DNA of 64,000 nucleotides from Sorex araneus (Eukaryota > Chordata > Mammalia > Eulipotyphla > Soricidae), in NCBI RefSeq assembly GCF_027595985.1, contig NC_073311.1, positions 27,803,892-27,867,891 of the forward strand, read 5' to 3'. The translations under genes were made by a program, and so were the position numbers. Each line of letters opens with the position of its first letter. The first letter of the stretch is position 1. The notes beneath the pieces were generated by a model that saw nothing but the letters and a program-made list of their open reading frames with translations, was not told the DNA's origin and made no database searches. Below, piece after piece: positions 1 to 10,629 of the stretch.

Positions 1-733
1 TTGGAGAATGACTTGGTAATAGGAACTGAACTGAGGTTAGCCACATACCAGGCAAATGCCTAAAATTTCCCTGGTCCCAGTGCTAAAATTCTTACTACGT
101 CAGTGGTTCTCAATAGCTAATGAGTATAGCCAATGTTTCATAAAATAGTATAGAAAGGGTATCATATACTTATTCTTCAAAATTAAAGCTGCTAAGAATT
201 TTTTTTTAATTTAACTACTTAGAAATAATGTTTTTTTCACTTGGTCACATACCCATGCGAACATATGATTGAATATACAACTTGACAATGAAAATAGGGC
301 TAAAATGTTCCCTTCCCAAGGACTGAAAATTTGCTATTTAGTAAAATGTAGAGCATATTTATCCATGTATACAACAAATACTTAACCGTACAAAGATAAA
401 ATTGCTTTGTCATATAATATAACAGATACTTTTTACCTAAATATTGAGATACAGAATTGAGAAATGTAACCTTCAACCTTAATGCAATAAGGTGCCATTT
501 CAAAATAAAAATACATACAATCATTACATGTCTGAGTGTTTGTTTTATTTCACCTTGCTTTTGTATATGTTTATTGAGGGTAGAAGCTAAAGAAATGTAA
601 TAACTAACTAGAGACCACACTATTGTCATTAAAAAACTAAAAAAAATCAGTCTAAATTTAAATAAATTCCTATATCTCAATAATTTAATAATTCATCTTT
701 AATTTCTTTCTTCTCCTTACCTTCTTATCTTTA

Positions 734-889
734 GTTTTGTTTGTTTTGTTTTGTTTTGTTTGGGGGCCACACCCAGTGGTGCTTAGGACTTATTCTTACT
801 GGTACTCTGTGGACTATATTTGGTGCCAAGGTTTTAGCCAGAATTGGTCACATGCAAGACATGTGTTTTATCCACTATACTATCTCTTA
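734..889 (-). mobile_element. SINE type A (tRNA head, poly(A) tail), old
   Basis: Reverse copy: T-rich tail at 734-760, GGCCACACCCAGTGGTGCTT, then CACATGCAAGACATGTG and the diverged tRNA head. Much mutated. Confidence 0.7.
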
Positions 890-901
890 CTGTATTTTGT
901 A

Positions 902-1080
902 ATTTTTTTTTGTTTTTGCTTTTTGGGTCACACCCAGTGATGCTCAGGGGTTATTTCTGGCTTTGCACTCAAAAATCACTTCTGACAGTGCTCAGTGGAC
1001 CACATGGGATGCTGGGAATCGAACCCAGGTGGGCCACGTGCAAGGCAAATGCCCTACCCGTTGTGCTATTGCTCTAGCCC
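902..1080 (-). mobile_element. SINE type A with target duplication
   Basis: Reverse copy with T-run, GGGTCACACCCAGTGATGCT, GGAATCGAACCCAGGTGGGC (tRNA B-box region) and head GCTATTGCTCTAGCCCC. Flanks CTGTATTTTGTA at 890-901 and 1081-1092 are a 12-bp perfect target duplication. Confidence 0.9.
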
Positions 1081-1132
1081 CTGTATTTTGTATTTTTATC
1101 TCAGTGTTTTAGTTTCAATAATAAACAATATC

Positions 1133-1256
1133 CTCGGAGCCTTCTCCTACCTCTGTGCTCCAGGTTCACTCCTGTAGGTGTTCAAGGGTCATCTGGTGCC
1201 AGGAAGTTTACCTGGGTTGACCACATGCAAGGCATGAATTCCAACCCCAGTTTGGC
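1133..1256 (-). mobile_element. SINE type A, old fragment
   Basis: Reverse, diverged copy recognised by CACATGCAAGGCATG and TCAAGGGTCATCTGGTGCC. Flanked by a longer imperfect duplication (see findings). Confidence 0.6.
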
Positions 1257-1495
1257 CATATATTTTATTTATATCTTAGTGTTTTAAGTTCAATAATAAA
1301 CAATTTCATCATCAATGTGATTGACGTTGCTTTGATTGATATATATTTCAGCTCCCAATGCTTTGCCCTTGTTTATGCAATAATCAAGAACAAATTAATT
1401 TTTTTCCTGTGCATTGGAAATATGTCCATTGTTACTATATTTGACTAAACTTCTTTTATTTTAGGTGTTTCTTGTCTTGCAACATCTTTGATTTT

Positions 1496-1595
1496 AAGAA
1501 CTCTCATTTTACAAATAAGGAAACTGTGATAATGAGAGTGTACCTATTGTCTGAAATTGCACAGCTAGATAATGAAAGTGTTTCTGCTAACTTTG
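1496..1595 (+). repeat. MIR relic
   Basis: Matches the 3' part of the mammalian MIR consensus: CATTTTACAAATAAGGAAAC followed by GCACAGCTAGATAATG. Confidence 0.6.
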
Positions 1596-2241
1596 TCTTT
1601 AAGGAGCTATTGAGATTATGCTCCAGAATCTAAATTTTTTATTAATTCCTAAAAATAAATTACAATAACCATTGTGGTTGATAACCATTTCCCAATTTAT
1701 AAACTGGTAACACATCAAAATTAATTTTAAATAGTTACCTGAAACTAAATACATTCTCCTTGTAAAATTTCACATGGAGTAAAGAAAACTTCTGGTTTGA
1801 GTGTTTTTATATAAAAGATATATTTTCCTTTTATCAGTTTATTCTTTCATTTGAACATACAGTATAATGAAAAGTATGGAGACTGACTCATGTACTTAAG
1901 TCTGCATATGAAGTAGTAGAGGCAAAAAATTTGAGAACAGATAGTAGGATTAATGTGGAATGTGAATGGGATTAATTCAAACATCTAAAATTACAAGAAT
2001 TGTTCATCCCTTGAAAGAAGCAACCGATAGATGATTTCTAATAAGGTTTATATAGGAACATGTCAGGCTCGTCCTATGTCATAATTTTGAATTTTGATAA
2101 ATGTATTTTTCTGTTTACATACACCCTTCACTTACTCCTATTTTTCACAGGTTGCTACAAAAATCAAATAACATATACACATATATGGGGGGAGCTACAT
2201 TGCCTATAATATTACTATACTTGTTTTATTCAGAAACACTC

Positions 2242-3441
2242 GGGAGCTTTCCACTGCTGCACCAGCATGATCCCAGAGGCCAACTGAACTACTTTGAACA
2301 CCAGCGGCTCGCAGAAATGCCTCTAGACTGTGAACTGAGCCACTGCCCCACGCGGCGCCAGGGGGGGAGGGTTTATATCTCTCAACCCTTCCTTTCCGGG
2401 CACAGCATGGCGATCACCGCATTTTGAGCACAAAATGGAGGTACCAGCCAGCTGCTGCAGGACGTGCAGGAGATTCCAGGGGGTGGGGGAGGACAGGGGT
2501 ACTGGCCCTGCCCTCTGCTGAGATTTAAGCTCAGCAGCCACACGTGTGTGGCCTTTCCTCTGCTGCCCGAGCATGATCCCAGAGGCCAACTAAACTACTT
2601 TGGACACCAGCAGCTCGAAGAAATGCCTCTAGACTGTGAACTGAGCCACTGCCCCATGCAGCTCTGGGGGGCGGGGGTAGGGTTTCTCTTTCCAGGCTTT
2701 TCCATCTTATCAGCACCACAAAAGGGAAGTAAAAGCTTGCAGTGATGCAATTTCTGGCAGAATTTCCCCTGGACTTCATACAGAAATCCAAAACCTAATA
2801 TCTCTTAATTGTCAGCAATGTGAAACGGTTCCTTTTTAGCAGGTCTGACTTTGGAGGGAAACTCCAAACAATGATAATGAGTTTTTTGTTGAAATATTGA
2901 AGGTAATCAAAGTAGCAGCCATGTCTCCAGACTGTGAACTAAGCCATAGCCCCATGCCGGCTGAGGAGAGGAAATATCCTTCTTTCTCAGGTTTTTTTCC
3001 CTTTTCGAGGAGAAGGTGGCGTCCGCCATATTTTGAGGAAAATTAAGCAGGCACAAACTTGGTGGTGCAGGAAGGAGAAAAAAAAAGAGTTATGTACTTG
3101 GAACAGCGGAACTTCATATCTCTTCATTCTCAGCAATGGAAAACTATCAAATGCTTCCTTGGCAGTAGGGCTGTCTGTTTTGGGGGGAAACTCCAACAAC
3201 AACAGTGAGTTTTGTGTTGAAATACGGAATGTAATCAAGGTAAAGAGAAAATGAAGTCAAATTTATCAGTGATGCAGGCGGGGGTGGGAGGGTGGGGGAT
3301 GGGAGGTATACTGAGATTTTTGGTGGTGGAATATGGGCACTGGTGGAGGGATGGGTGTTTGAGTATTGTATAACTGAGACATAAGCCTGAGAACTTTGTA
3401 ACTTTCCACATGGTGATTCAATAAAATAAATAACATAAAAA
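2242..3441 (+). mobile_element. Composite non-coding retroposon (family C), copy 1
   Basis: A 1.2-kb element flanked by AGAAACACTC at 2232-2241 and 3442-3451 (10-bp target duplication), ending in an A-rich tail after GATTCAATAAAATAAATAA. Internally it is repetitive: the motif CTCTAGACTGTGAACTGAGC recurs at 2321, 2627 and, diverged, 2935, a period of about 307 bases. The last 150 bases are homologous to the L1-like 3' fragments in this window. There is no coding capacity. Architecture resembles primate SVA elements in outline (repeated units plus borrowed tail), without sequence relation. Confidence 0.75.
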
Positions 3442-3643
3442 AGAAACACTCTGGAATTTAAAACTACACCAAAATCAACATTTTTCAAATTGGCATAAAG
3501 CAACTCATGAATATGTAGCTTTCATTGCCTGTAGTTATTGAATGGAAATAGGTGCTAATAGTCTATATTTTATGAACTTTGGAGTTAAAATACTGTCACA
3601 GTATCTTTTTTTCAATGCAGTTGAATGCAGGCAAAAAGCTTTC

Positions 3644-3813
3644 TGGGGCCAGAGCTAGTAGAAGGGGCAGGGCATTTGCCTTGCACACTGCAGACCAGTT
3701 TAGATCCTCTGCATTCACTGAGTACAGCAAAGAGCCGGGAGTAAAAGTGGAGCATCACATTGCCGAGTGTAACCCAAAAGGCTTAAAAAAAGAAGAAGAA
3801 AGAAAAGAAAGGG
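3644..3813 (+). mobile_element. SINE type A
   Basis: GGGGCCAGAGCTAGTAGAAG head, GGGCATTTGCCTTGCACACT, GAGTGTAACCCAAAAGGC and an A/G-rich tail (AAGAAGAAAG units). Confidence 0.8.
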
Positions 3814-4069
3814 ATGACTGCATGCAAGTAAGTACTGTAATATCTCTCCACCCCTCTCATAATTTCTTTTACATAACACAACTAATTCCCTTCAAAAATT
3901 TGGTTAAACCTGAGAACTTTAATACCCCATTTATTTTTTACCACAATACAACTACAAACTTCAAAGTCACAGCAAAGAGCATAACCAAAATTAACACAAT
4001 ATAAATTATTCATTAATTTGTGTCACAAGAAATAAGTACTAGAATATTTATCCCTTGACTGTATAATTT

Positions 4070-4273
4070 CAGCAGTGCCTGGCAAGCTACCCGTGGCATA
4101 CTCGATATGCCAAAAACAGTAACAACGACGGTTCTCATTTCCCTGATCCTGAAAGAGCCCCCAATACACCATCAGGCTACACTAGCACGTGATAGGGACA
4201 AATGGAGACATTACTGGCACCCGCTTGAACAAATTGATGAAAAATGGGATGGCAGTGACAGTGATATAGTGAT
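4070..4273 (+). mobile_element. SINE type B, 5'-truncated, with extended RTE tail
   Basis: Starts inside the SINE body (GGCAAGCTACCCGTGGCATA, ATATGCCAAAAACAGTAAC), then TCTCATTTCCCTGATCCTGA, then a long RTE 3' end. Read in frame, 4170-4260 encodes HHQATLARDRDKWRHYWHPL and EQIDEKWDGSDSD, the C-terminus of the RTE reverse transcriptase. Flanks TGTATAATTT (4060) and TGTACAATTT (4274) look like a target duplication. The short open frame here is SINE/RTE-derived, not a gene. Confidence 0.85.
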
Positions 4274-4284
4274 TGTACAATTTA

Positions 4285-5700
4285 CTATATATGGTACTAG
4301 TATTTTAAAACTGTCAGCAAATTACATTGGACAACGAAAAGTTCTACAGTGCAAGGTTCAAAATTATAGCTTTTAAATACCAGAGGTGATCATAGGAATG
4401 GGAGCTACAAAACAAGAAGAAACTTAATTTCAGTTACCTCAAGCAGAATATAATTCATAGTATATAAATAATACAATTTGTGAATGAATAAGAATTGCAA
4501 AGAACTAACTTGCAAAATTAAGCTCTACACAAGAAGTACCAAATTGGCATTTATTAACCCAGATCTACAGCAATTATGAACTTAAGGAGTCAAGAATGTC
4601 ATACACCAATGGAAACAAACCCTGAGGTATTGACAATAAATTAAACAACTGAAACTTGTGGGACAGTGTCATGAATAGTTAGGGAAGCCTTGCAATGATA
4701 GAATGATGTTAATTTCCAATAGTTGAAGGCTGTATCAATTGTGAATTGGTATTCTGGTGATAAGTGTGATGCAACAGAACTCTCAGAAGAAAATAATAGT
4801 ATTACTGCTCTTGTAAACCATTATTCCTCAAAAATATATCATTTCTTTCTGTAAATGCTGTAAAACATCAATTTGATTTCAGATTTAAATTGCATGCACG
4901 GCTATTTTCAAACCAAATTTCTTTCAAATTGAAAAGCACCTTTTCCCAACGACCAATATCATCTCAGTACAACCATATTTCTCTAAAGAATTTTTAACTT
5001 TCCCTTTACTATATAAGATAAACTTTAATATGTTTTAATTTCATTTGGTTGACTGTTGTTTGAGATTAGGCGAGATATAGCATGAAAAAATTTAGTGACA
5101 GGCCAAAATAAAATAAATCCTTAGATGTCTTTAAAAATTATATTTCAACCCAGTCTAAATTAAACTGAAAATTATATATTTTGGATTGAAATATTTGGGG
5201 ATGATGAAAATAATTTTATACTTTCAATATTCATATGTCAGTGAGAATATAGTTTTAGCAATTATGAATAAATGTTGAAGACAAAAAGATAAAGATGCGA
5301 TGACTTTGATGTTCAGGAACTTGTTATATACATAGGGAAAAAAAGAATACACTTAGTGAACTAGATTTAGACACATTTAAGACCACCTTGAACATTATTG
5401 GAAAATAGGAGATACATTTCTACAAATGTACTACCAAATTAACAGAGTGAAACAAACTTAATATTTAAGAAATAACTAGAAGGCAAAGAAGCTAACCTCA
5501 AAGTCTTCATTCTCAACTTTTATAATACCTGTAGAACCCAATATTAAGTAAAAAAAAAGTCTTACCGAAGTTATTTTGGGACTCATGCTACTTTGAGGAG
5601 AATTTAAGATTATGTTACAGGAAAAATACGTGAGGGGCAGTCAGCTACTGATAAAATTGTAAGGCAATTAGGGAAACAGTGGGCTGTGTGAAAATCTACA
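4285..5700. other. AT-rich intronic DNA, nothing recognised
   Basis: No coding frame, simple repeat or known element stands out on either strand. Confidence 0.6.
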
Positions 5701-5715
5701 GTGGATAATAATAGA

Positions 5716-5846
5716 ACCCATTTATGAATACTTAGTATATTAGAGGCATTGTTCCAAGTGTTTTATACATATGACCTCACTGAAGTTTCATCATAACCTT
5801 ATCAGATAGGACCTATTTAAATGCACTTAGTAGATAAGAAAACACA
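5716..5846 (+). repeat. MIR relic
   Basis: ATGAATACTTAGTATATTAG, AGGCATTGTTCCAAGTGTTT and TTATCAGATAGGACC follow the MIR consensus. Confidence 0.6.
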
Positions 5847-5871
5847 AAAAAGATTAAAAAAAAATGTTCAG

Positions 5872-7390
5872 CTTTTCAGCTGCCCTACGAGCTCGACCCC
5901 GGCGGCAACTGAGCCACTATGGACACGAGCAGCTCCCGGAGAGGTCCCCAAACTGGGATGGGAACCCCTGGCCCATTCGCCACCAGCGGGGTAGGGCTTC
6001 CTCTCTCAAATCTTCCTTATTGGGCGCAGCAAGGCAACAGCCGGTTTTAGAACACAGAATTCAGGTACCAACCAGATGTCCAAGTAATCCCAGAGGGCGG
6101 GTTTGCTAGTCCTGCCCTTTACCGATATTTAAGAACAGCGCCACGCGGGCCCGGCCTTTTCAGCTGCCCTACGAGCTCGACCCCGGCGGCAACTGAGCCA
6201 CTATGGACATGAGCAGCTCCCGGAGAGGCCACCAGACTGGGATGGGAGCCCCTGGCCCATTCGCCGCCAGCGGGGCAGGGTTTTTCTCTACAGGCTTCTC
6301 CATATGAGCACCACAAAAGGAAAGTAAAAGCTTGCAGGGATGCAAATACTGGCAGAATTTTCCTTGGACTTCATAGAAAAAAAAAAAAAACACAGCGCAG
6401 CCGCGTGACCTATTTTATCTTTATTGTCAGCAATGTGAAAGGTTCCTTTTTAGCAGGTCTGACTGTGGGGGTTAACTCCAAACAATGATACTGAGTTTTT
6501 TTGTTGAAATATTGAAGGTAATCAAAGTAGCAACCATTTCTCTAGACTGTAAACTAAAACATAGCCCCACGCTGGTTGACGAGAGGAAATATCCTCCTTT
6601 TTCGGTTCTTTTCCCTTTTCTGGGAGAAACGTGGTGTGGCGTCCACCATATTATGAGGTCTATGAAGCAGGCACGAACTTAGAGGCGCAGGAATTGGGGG
6701 GGGGATTAAAATTTAAAAATATTATGTACTTGGAACAGTGGGACACTTGGGGAGTCTCGGGCCAATACCAGAGCATGCTCTGCCGAGATTCGACCCCGGA
6801 TGGCCACACTCTTGTGCAGCCACGTTGCTGCAGATCAACCAGAATCCGGAGGAACTACTTTTGGTTCCAGAAACTGCTTGCAGCCATGTCTCTAGACTGT
6901 GAACTAAGCTATAGCCCCATGCTGGCCGAGGTCAGGAAATATCTCTTTTTCTCATCGGGTGGTGTGGTGTCAGCCGTAATATGAAGACTGTTTATTAAGC
7001 AGGCATGAACTTGGTGGCGCGGGAAGGAGGGGGGAAAAAATTCTATGTACTTGACAGTGGAACTTCATATCTCTCCAGTCTCAGCAATGGAAAACTAATT
7101 ATCAAATGCTTCATTGGCAGTAGGGCTGACTTTCTTGGGGGTAAACTCCAACAATAGTGAGTTTTGTGTTGAATTATGGAAAGTAATCAAGGTAAAGAGA
7201 AAATGAAGTGAAATTTATCAATTACGCAGGCGGGGGTGGGGGTGGGGGGTGGGTGTTGGGAGGTAGACTGGGGTCTTTGGTGGTGGAATATGGGCACGGG
7301 TGAAGGGACAGGTGTCTGAGTATTGTATAACCGAGACATAACTCTGAGAACTTAGTAACTTTCCACATGGTGATTCAATAAAATAAATTT
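5872..7390 (+). mobile_element. Composite non-coding retroposon (family C), copy 2
   Basis: A 1.5-kb relative of the copy at 2242, flanked by AAAAAAATGTTCAG at 5858-5871 and 7391-7404 (14-bp target duplication). Two GC-rich 5' units repeat at a 284-base interval (GAGCTCGACCCCGGCGGCAA at 5890 and 6174), followed by AT-richer units with TCTCTAGACTGT near 6538 and 6890. The 3' end is the shared CACATGGTGATTCAATAAAA followed by an A-rich tail. No coding frame longer than chance. Confidence 0.75.
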
Positions 7391-7404
7391 AAAAAAATGT
7401 TCAG

Positions 7405-8040
7405 TAGTACCCTAGTCTAATAAGTAGGAAAAAGCAGGTTTCAATAGATGAGCTATAATTGAATCAGATCATTGCTCAACCCTAATATAATGATCAGTGT
7501 AGATTGATAGGTTTTCCCTCTTACAACAAGACACTGGTCCTTACATTGTTTATCAGTGTAATACAAAATTATTGAATCAGTTGGGAATCTTGGGGTTGTC
7601 ATTTCACATACTCCAAATTATTTTAACTGCTTAAGAAGTAATTGTAAAATATTTTGTAGTCCTATGGTACATTCATGGAAAAAATTTGAATTACATATTC
7701 AATTTGCATGTTAAACAATTTTAAAAATTGGTTCCAACTTTACCTCTCCAAGAAGTAAAGTCTACACATTCTTTTAGCACTGTGAAACACTAAAAAATGT
7801 ATAAGGTAGTAAAACATAAGGAATTAGGTATGCACATAGGTTCGATTACTATTTTTTCCTATACTAAGAAAATAATATTTTTCAAATGTTAAAATATACT
7901 TAACAATTTTTATTATATGTATCCCAAACTTAGCAAAACAGTTCAGATAAAATTGTAAATTATCCTAATTCCTACAACTACTAATATTTGAATAACTCCA
8001 CTACCACATTCTTCTAAATTATTAGAAATTATGAATTATT
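7405..8040. other. AT-rich intronic DNA, nothing recognised
   Basis: Background between composite retroposon copy 2 and a MIR relic. Confidence 0.6.
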
Positions 8041-8240
8041 TTACAAGTAATATTAACAATGACAACATTGAATGGGTCTTCAGCATGTGCAAGACCTTAT
8101 TATAAAGGGTCTTATTAGCTTTAATTAACTTTATATTTTTTAATCCCAGACCAGGTAATTTAGTTATTCCCATTTATGAATAGGTAAAGAATTTTCTTGG
8201 AGGCAAACAGATCAATAGTTTGCAAGCAGCAAACCTGAAT
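8041..8240 (+). repeat. MIR relic
   Basis: Diverged MIR: AGCATGTGCAAGACCTTATT, TATTCCCATTTATGAATAGG and GCAAACCTGAATTTTAACC in MIR order. Confidence 0.5.
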
Positions 8241-8245
8241 TTTAA

Positions 8246-8545
8246 CCTGGAACAACATGGTCCTCCTGACTGGCATGGGTACAACTTTAGAGGTCCCCAA
8301 GAATGGCTGACATGAGACTAGAGGCTCCTCAATACTGCAAGGGTGGTCCAGGTCATCCCTTCACCTCAGCTCTGGTGCAGCAACACATCCTTGACCCTTG
8401 AATTTAACTTCAGGCCTCGTTGACTGAAAATCACGAGCTTAGGCTCTCAGATTCCTGAGTACCTTTTGGGATGCCCCTTTTCTCACCCTCTCCCAACCTT
8501 GCCCCTGCCACACTCTGCCAAAAAGAATAAATAAATAAACCCTCT
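8246..8545. repeat. GC-richer segment ending in AAATAAATAAA, unclassified
   Basis: A 300-base segment of higher GC than its surroundings, ending in an A-rich run with AATAAATAAATAAA at about 8526. It looks like an old retroposed sequence, but I do not recognise it. Confidence 0.3.
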
Positions 8546-8732
8546 ATTTTGTTGTAGCTCCTGTTGTTGCTGCTGCTTGTGTCTGGGGGTCATGTCTTAT
8601 TAATTGTTAATAATTAAATAATTGAACTTTTCCCTATGGCATTGATATTCTGGTATCCTATTTTGTTGCATAGATGAAGTGTTGCTAAATTTTAAATTCA
8701 CTAGAGAAGTTTTTAAGTATAATAATCATTTT

Positions 8733-8984
8733 CCCCTGGATTGGATCAATAGCACAGTGGGTAGGGCATTTGCTTTGCATGCGGTCGACTCAGGTTCAAT
8801 TCCTCCATCCCTCTCAGAGAGCCAAGCAAGCTACCAAGAGTATCCCGCCCACAAGGCAGAGCCTGGCAAGCTCCCTGTGGCATATCTGGTATGCCAAAAA
8901 CACTAACAAGAAGTCTCACAATGGAGACATTACTGGTGCCCGCTTGAGCAAATCAATGAACAACGGGATGACAGTGATACAGTG
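8733..8984 (+). mobile_element. SINE type B (tRNA head, RTE tail), full length
   Basis: Head ATAGCACAGTGGGTAGGGCA (A box) and GGTTCAATTCC (B box), body GAGAGCCAAGCAAGCTACCA, ATGCCAAAAACACTAACAAG, tail CAATGGAGACATTACTGGTG, GAACAACGGGATGACAGTG. Flanks AATAATCATTT (8721) and AATAATCACTT (8985) are the target duplication. Confidence 0.92.
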
Positions 8985-8989
8985 AATAA

Positions 8990-9676
8990 TCACTTCAGTG
9001 TTCGGGATCCCAATTACAGAGTTTATAATACATATTAAATAAGACAATTAAGTAAATTTCCTAAGCCAGTAGTGAAAATATATATAGAATTTTGCACTTG
9101 TCTAGTCTAGTTCTCTGGTGCGCTACAAAGACAAAAAAAAAAAAAAGGAAGAGAGCAATGTGGTTATAGGAAAATCACTGGAAACAGCTGAGTTTTTCTT
9201 TGTAAACATCTGCACATTATGTATATTTTTAAATGAGCAAAACTAAATGCCACAACTTGTTTGGGTAACTAAAACGGAAAAAGAAAAGATAGCTGGTTCT
9301 GTTATATTTCTATATGTATTTAGACTTGTCAGTTCAGCAGTCAATTGTGACAAGTCAGTATTTTTATGGTCAAATATATTGGGAAAACATCTGGCTAACA
9401 TAGGACTGGCAAATTATAGGCACTTGTCATGTCCAGCCCTATTTGTTTCAGTATAGCCCAAGAATCAAGAGGGATTTTTACATTTTTCTTTTTAAATCAA
9501 AAGCAGGATAATTCTTTCATGACATACAACTTATATGATTCAAATTTAGGTTCCATCAAGTTTTATTGAAACACGGTCATGCTTTCTTGCTTGCACATTC
9601 TCTGTGGCTTTTCCCTGCTGGTAATAGCTAAATTCAGTAGTTGAGAAAGATCTTATGCTCACAAGTCCTCTGTTCA
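8990..9676. other. Intronic DNA, nothing recognised
   Basis: Contains a 14-base A-run near 9130; the 69-codon frame at 9247 has no family resemblance. Confidence 0.55.
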
Positions 9677-9685
9677 CTCTCAAAA

Positions 9686-9936
9686 AAGCATGGTAGTACT
9701 TTTGTCCCATTGTTCATCGATTTGTTCTAGTGGACACCAGTAACAACTCCATTGTGAGACTTACTGTTACTGTTTTTGGCATATAGAATTTGCCACGGGT
9801 AGCTTTCCAGACACTGCCGTGCGGGCGGGACACTCTCAGTAGTTTACCAGTCTCTCCGAGAGGGACGGAGGAATTGAATCCAGGTCAGCTGTGTGCAAGG
9901 CAAATGCCCTTCCCTCTGTACTATTGCTCCAGTCCC
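9686..9936 (-). mobile_element. SINE type B
   Basis: Reverse copy, RTE tail at left (CCCATTGTTCATCGATTTG), tRNA head at right (CTATTGCTCCAGTCCCC). CTCTCAAAA at 9677 and 9937 is the probable target duplication. Confidence 0.9.
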
Positions 9937-10467
9937 CTCTCAAAATAAATAAATAAATAAAAAGTCTAGCTATTGCATGTGTGAAGCCCTAGGGTCAAGC
10001 CCCAGTAATGCACGGCCTGTCTGAATAAGCCCTACAGGTACAGTCCTAGTGAACAGCCAATGCTGGTTGAGCATCACTTAAGTAGCCCTGGTACCCCTCG
10101 CTGCTGAGAATGGTGGCCATGAACACACTCTAAGAGTGTTAGTAAGTTAATGATAAAGTATGTCATCCTACAAAGAAGGAAAAAAATTTAACATACAGTA
10201 TAACCTGAAACTTATTTAACCATGCCATGATCAATCACCAAATCTACAAATTTCAGGAAATACATGCAATGCTCAGATTGACTTATTTTCCTTCCTAGAG
10301 AAGATAAAACATCATTTTTCTCAAAAGAAGGTGGGAGAATTATAATTCTATAAAACATGCTAATGCCTTCTCATAAAAGACATCGTAAAATTTAAAAGAA
10401 TACACATCAAATAATAACCTGGGAGAGAAGTGTAATGCACCTTTAAGGCCTAGAGAACTCCCTATGA

Positions 10468-10622
10468 CTTTGTTTGTTTCTGTTAGGGAGTCACAAGAGT
10501 AGTATTTAGGGATCATTCCTGGCAGTGGGTAGGAGACTGAAGAAGTATGTGGTGCCAGGTATCAAACCCAGACAGAACTGTGCAAGGCAAACTCCCTTCT
10601 TTCTCTGTTATCTTTCTGGCCC
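10468..10622 (-). mobile_element. SINE type A, old
   Basis: Reverse copy: TTTGTTTGTTTCTG tail, GGGATCATTCCTGGCAGT, ATCAAACCCAGACAG, TGCAAGGCAAACTCCCTT. Confidence 0.7.
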
Positions 10623-10629
10623 AATTTAT

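Noticed and set aside
95..130. CAGTGGTTCTCAA resembling a hAT/MER5 terminal repeat near 101
   Set aside because: No matching opposite end or 8-bp duplication could be found.
4107..4376. 89-codon open frame with a well-formed RTE-like peptide
   Set aside because: It is a SINE body joined to the RTE tail; the frame is inherited from the retrotransposon and begins in SINE sequence.
8733..8984. Possible functional tRNA gene in the SINE head
   Set aside because: A- and B-box-like sequences are present, but it is one of many dispersed copies with a SINE body, tail and target duplication, and no cloverleaf 3' half.
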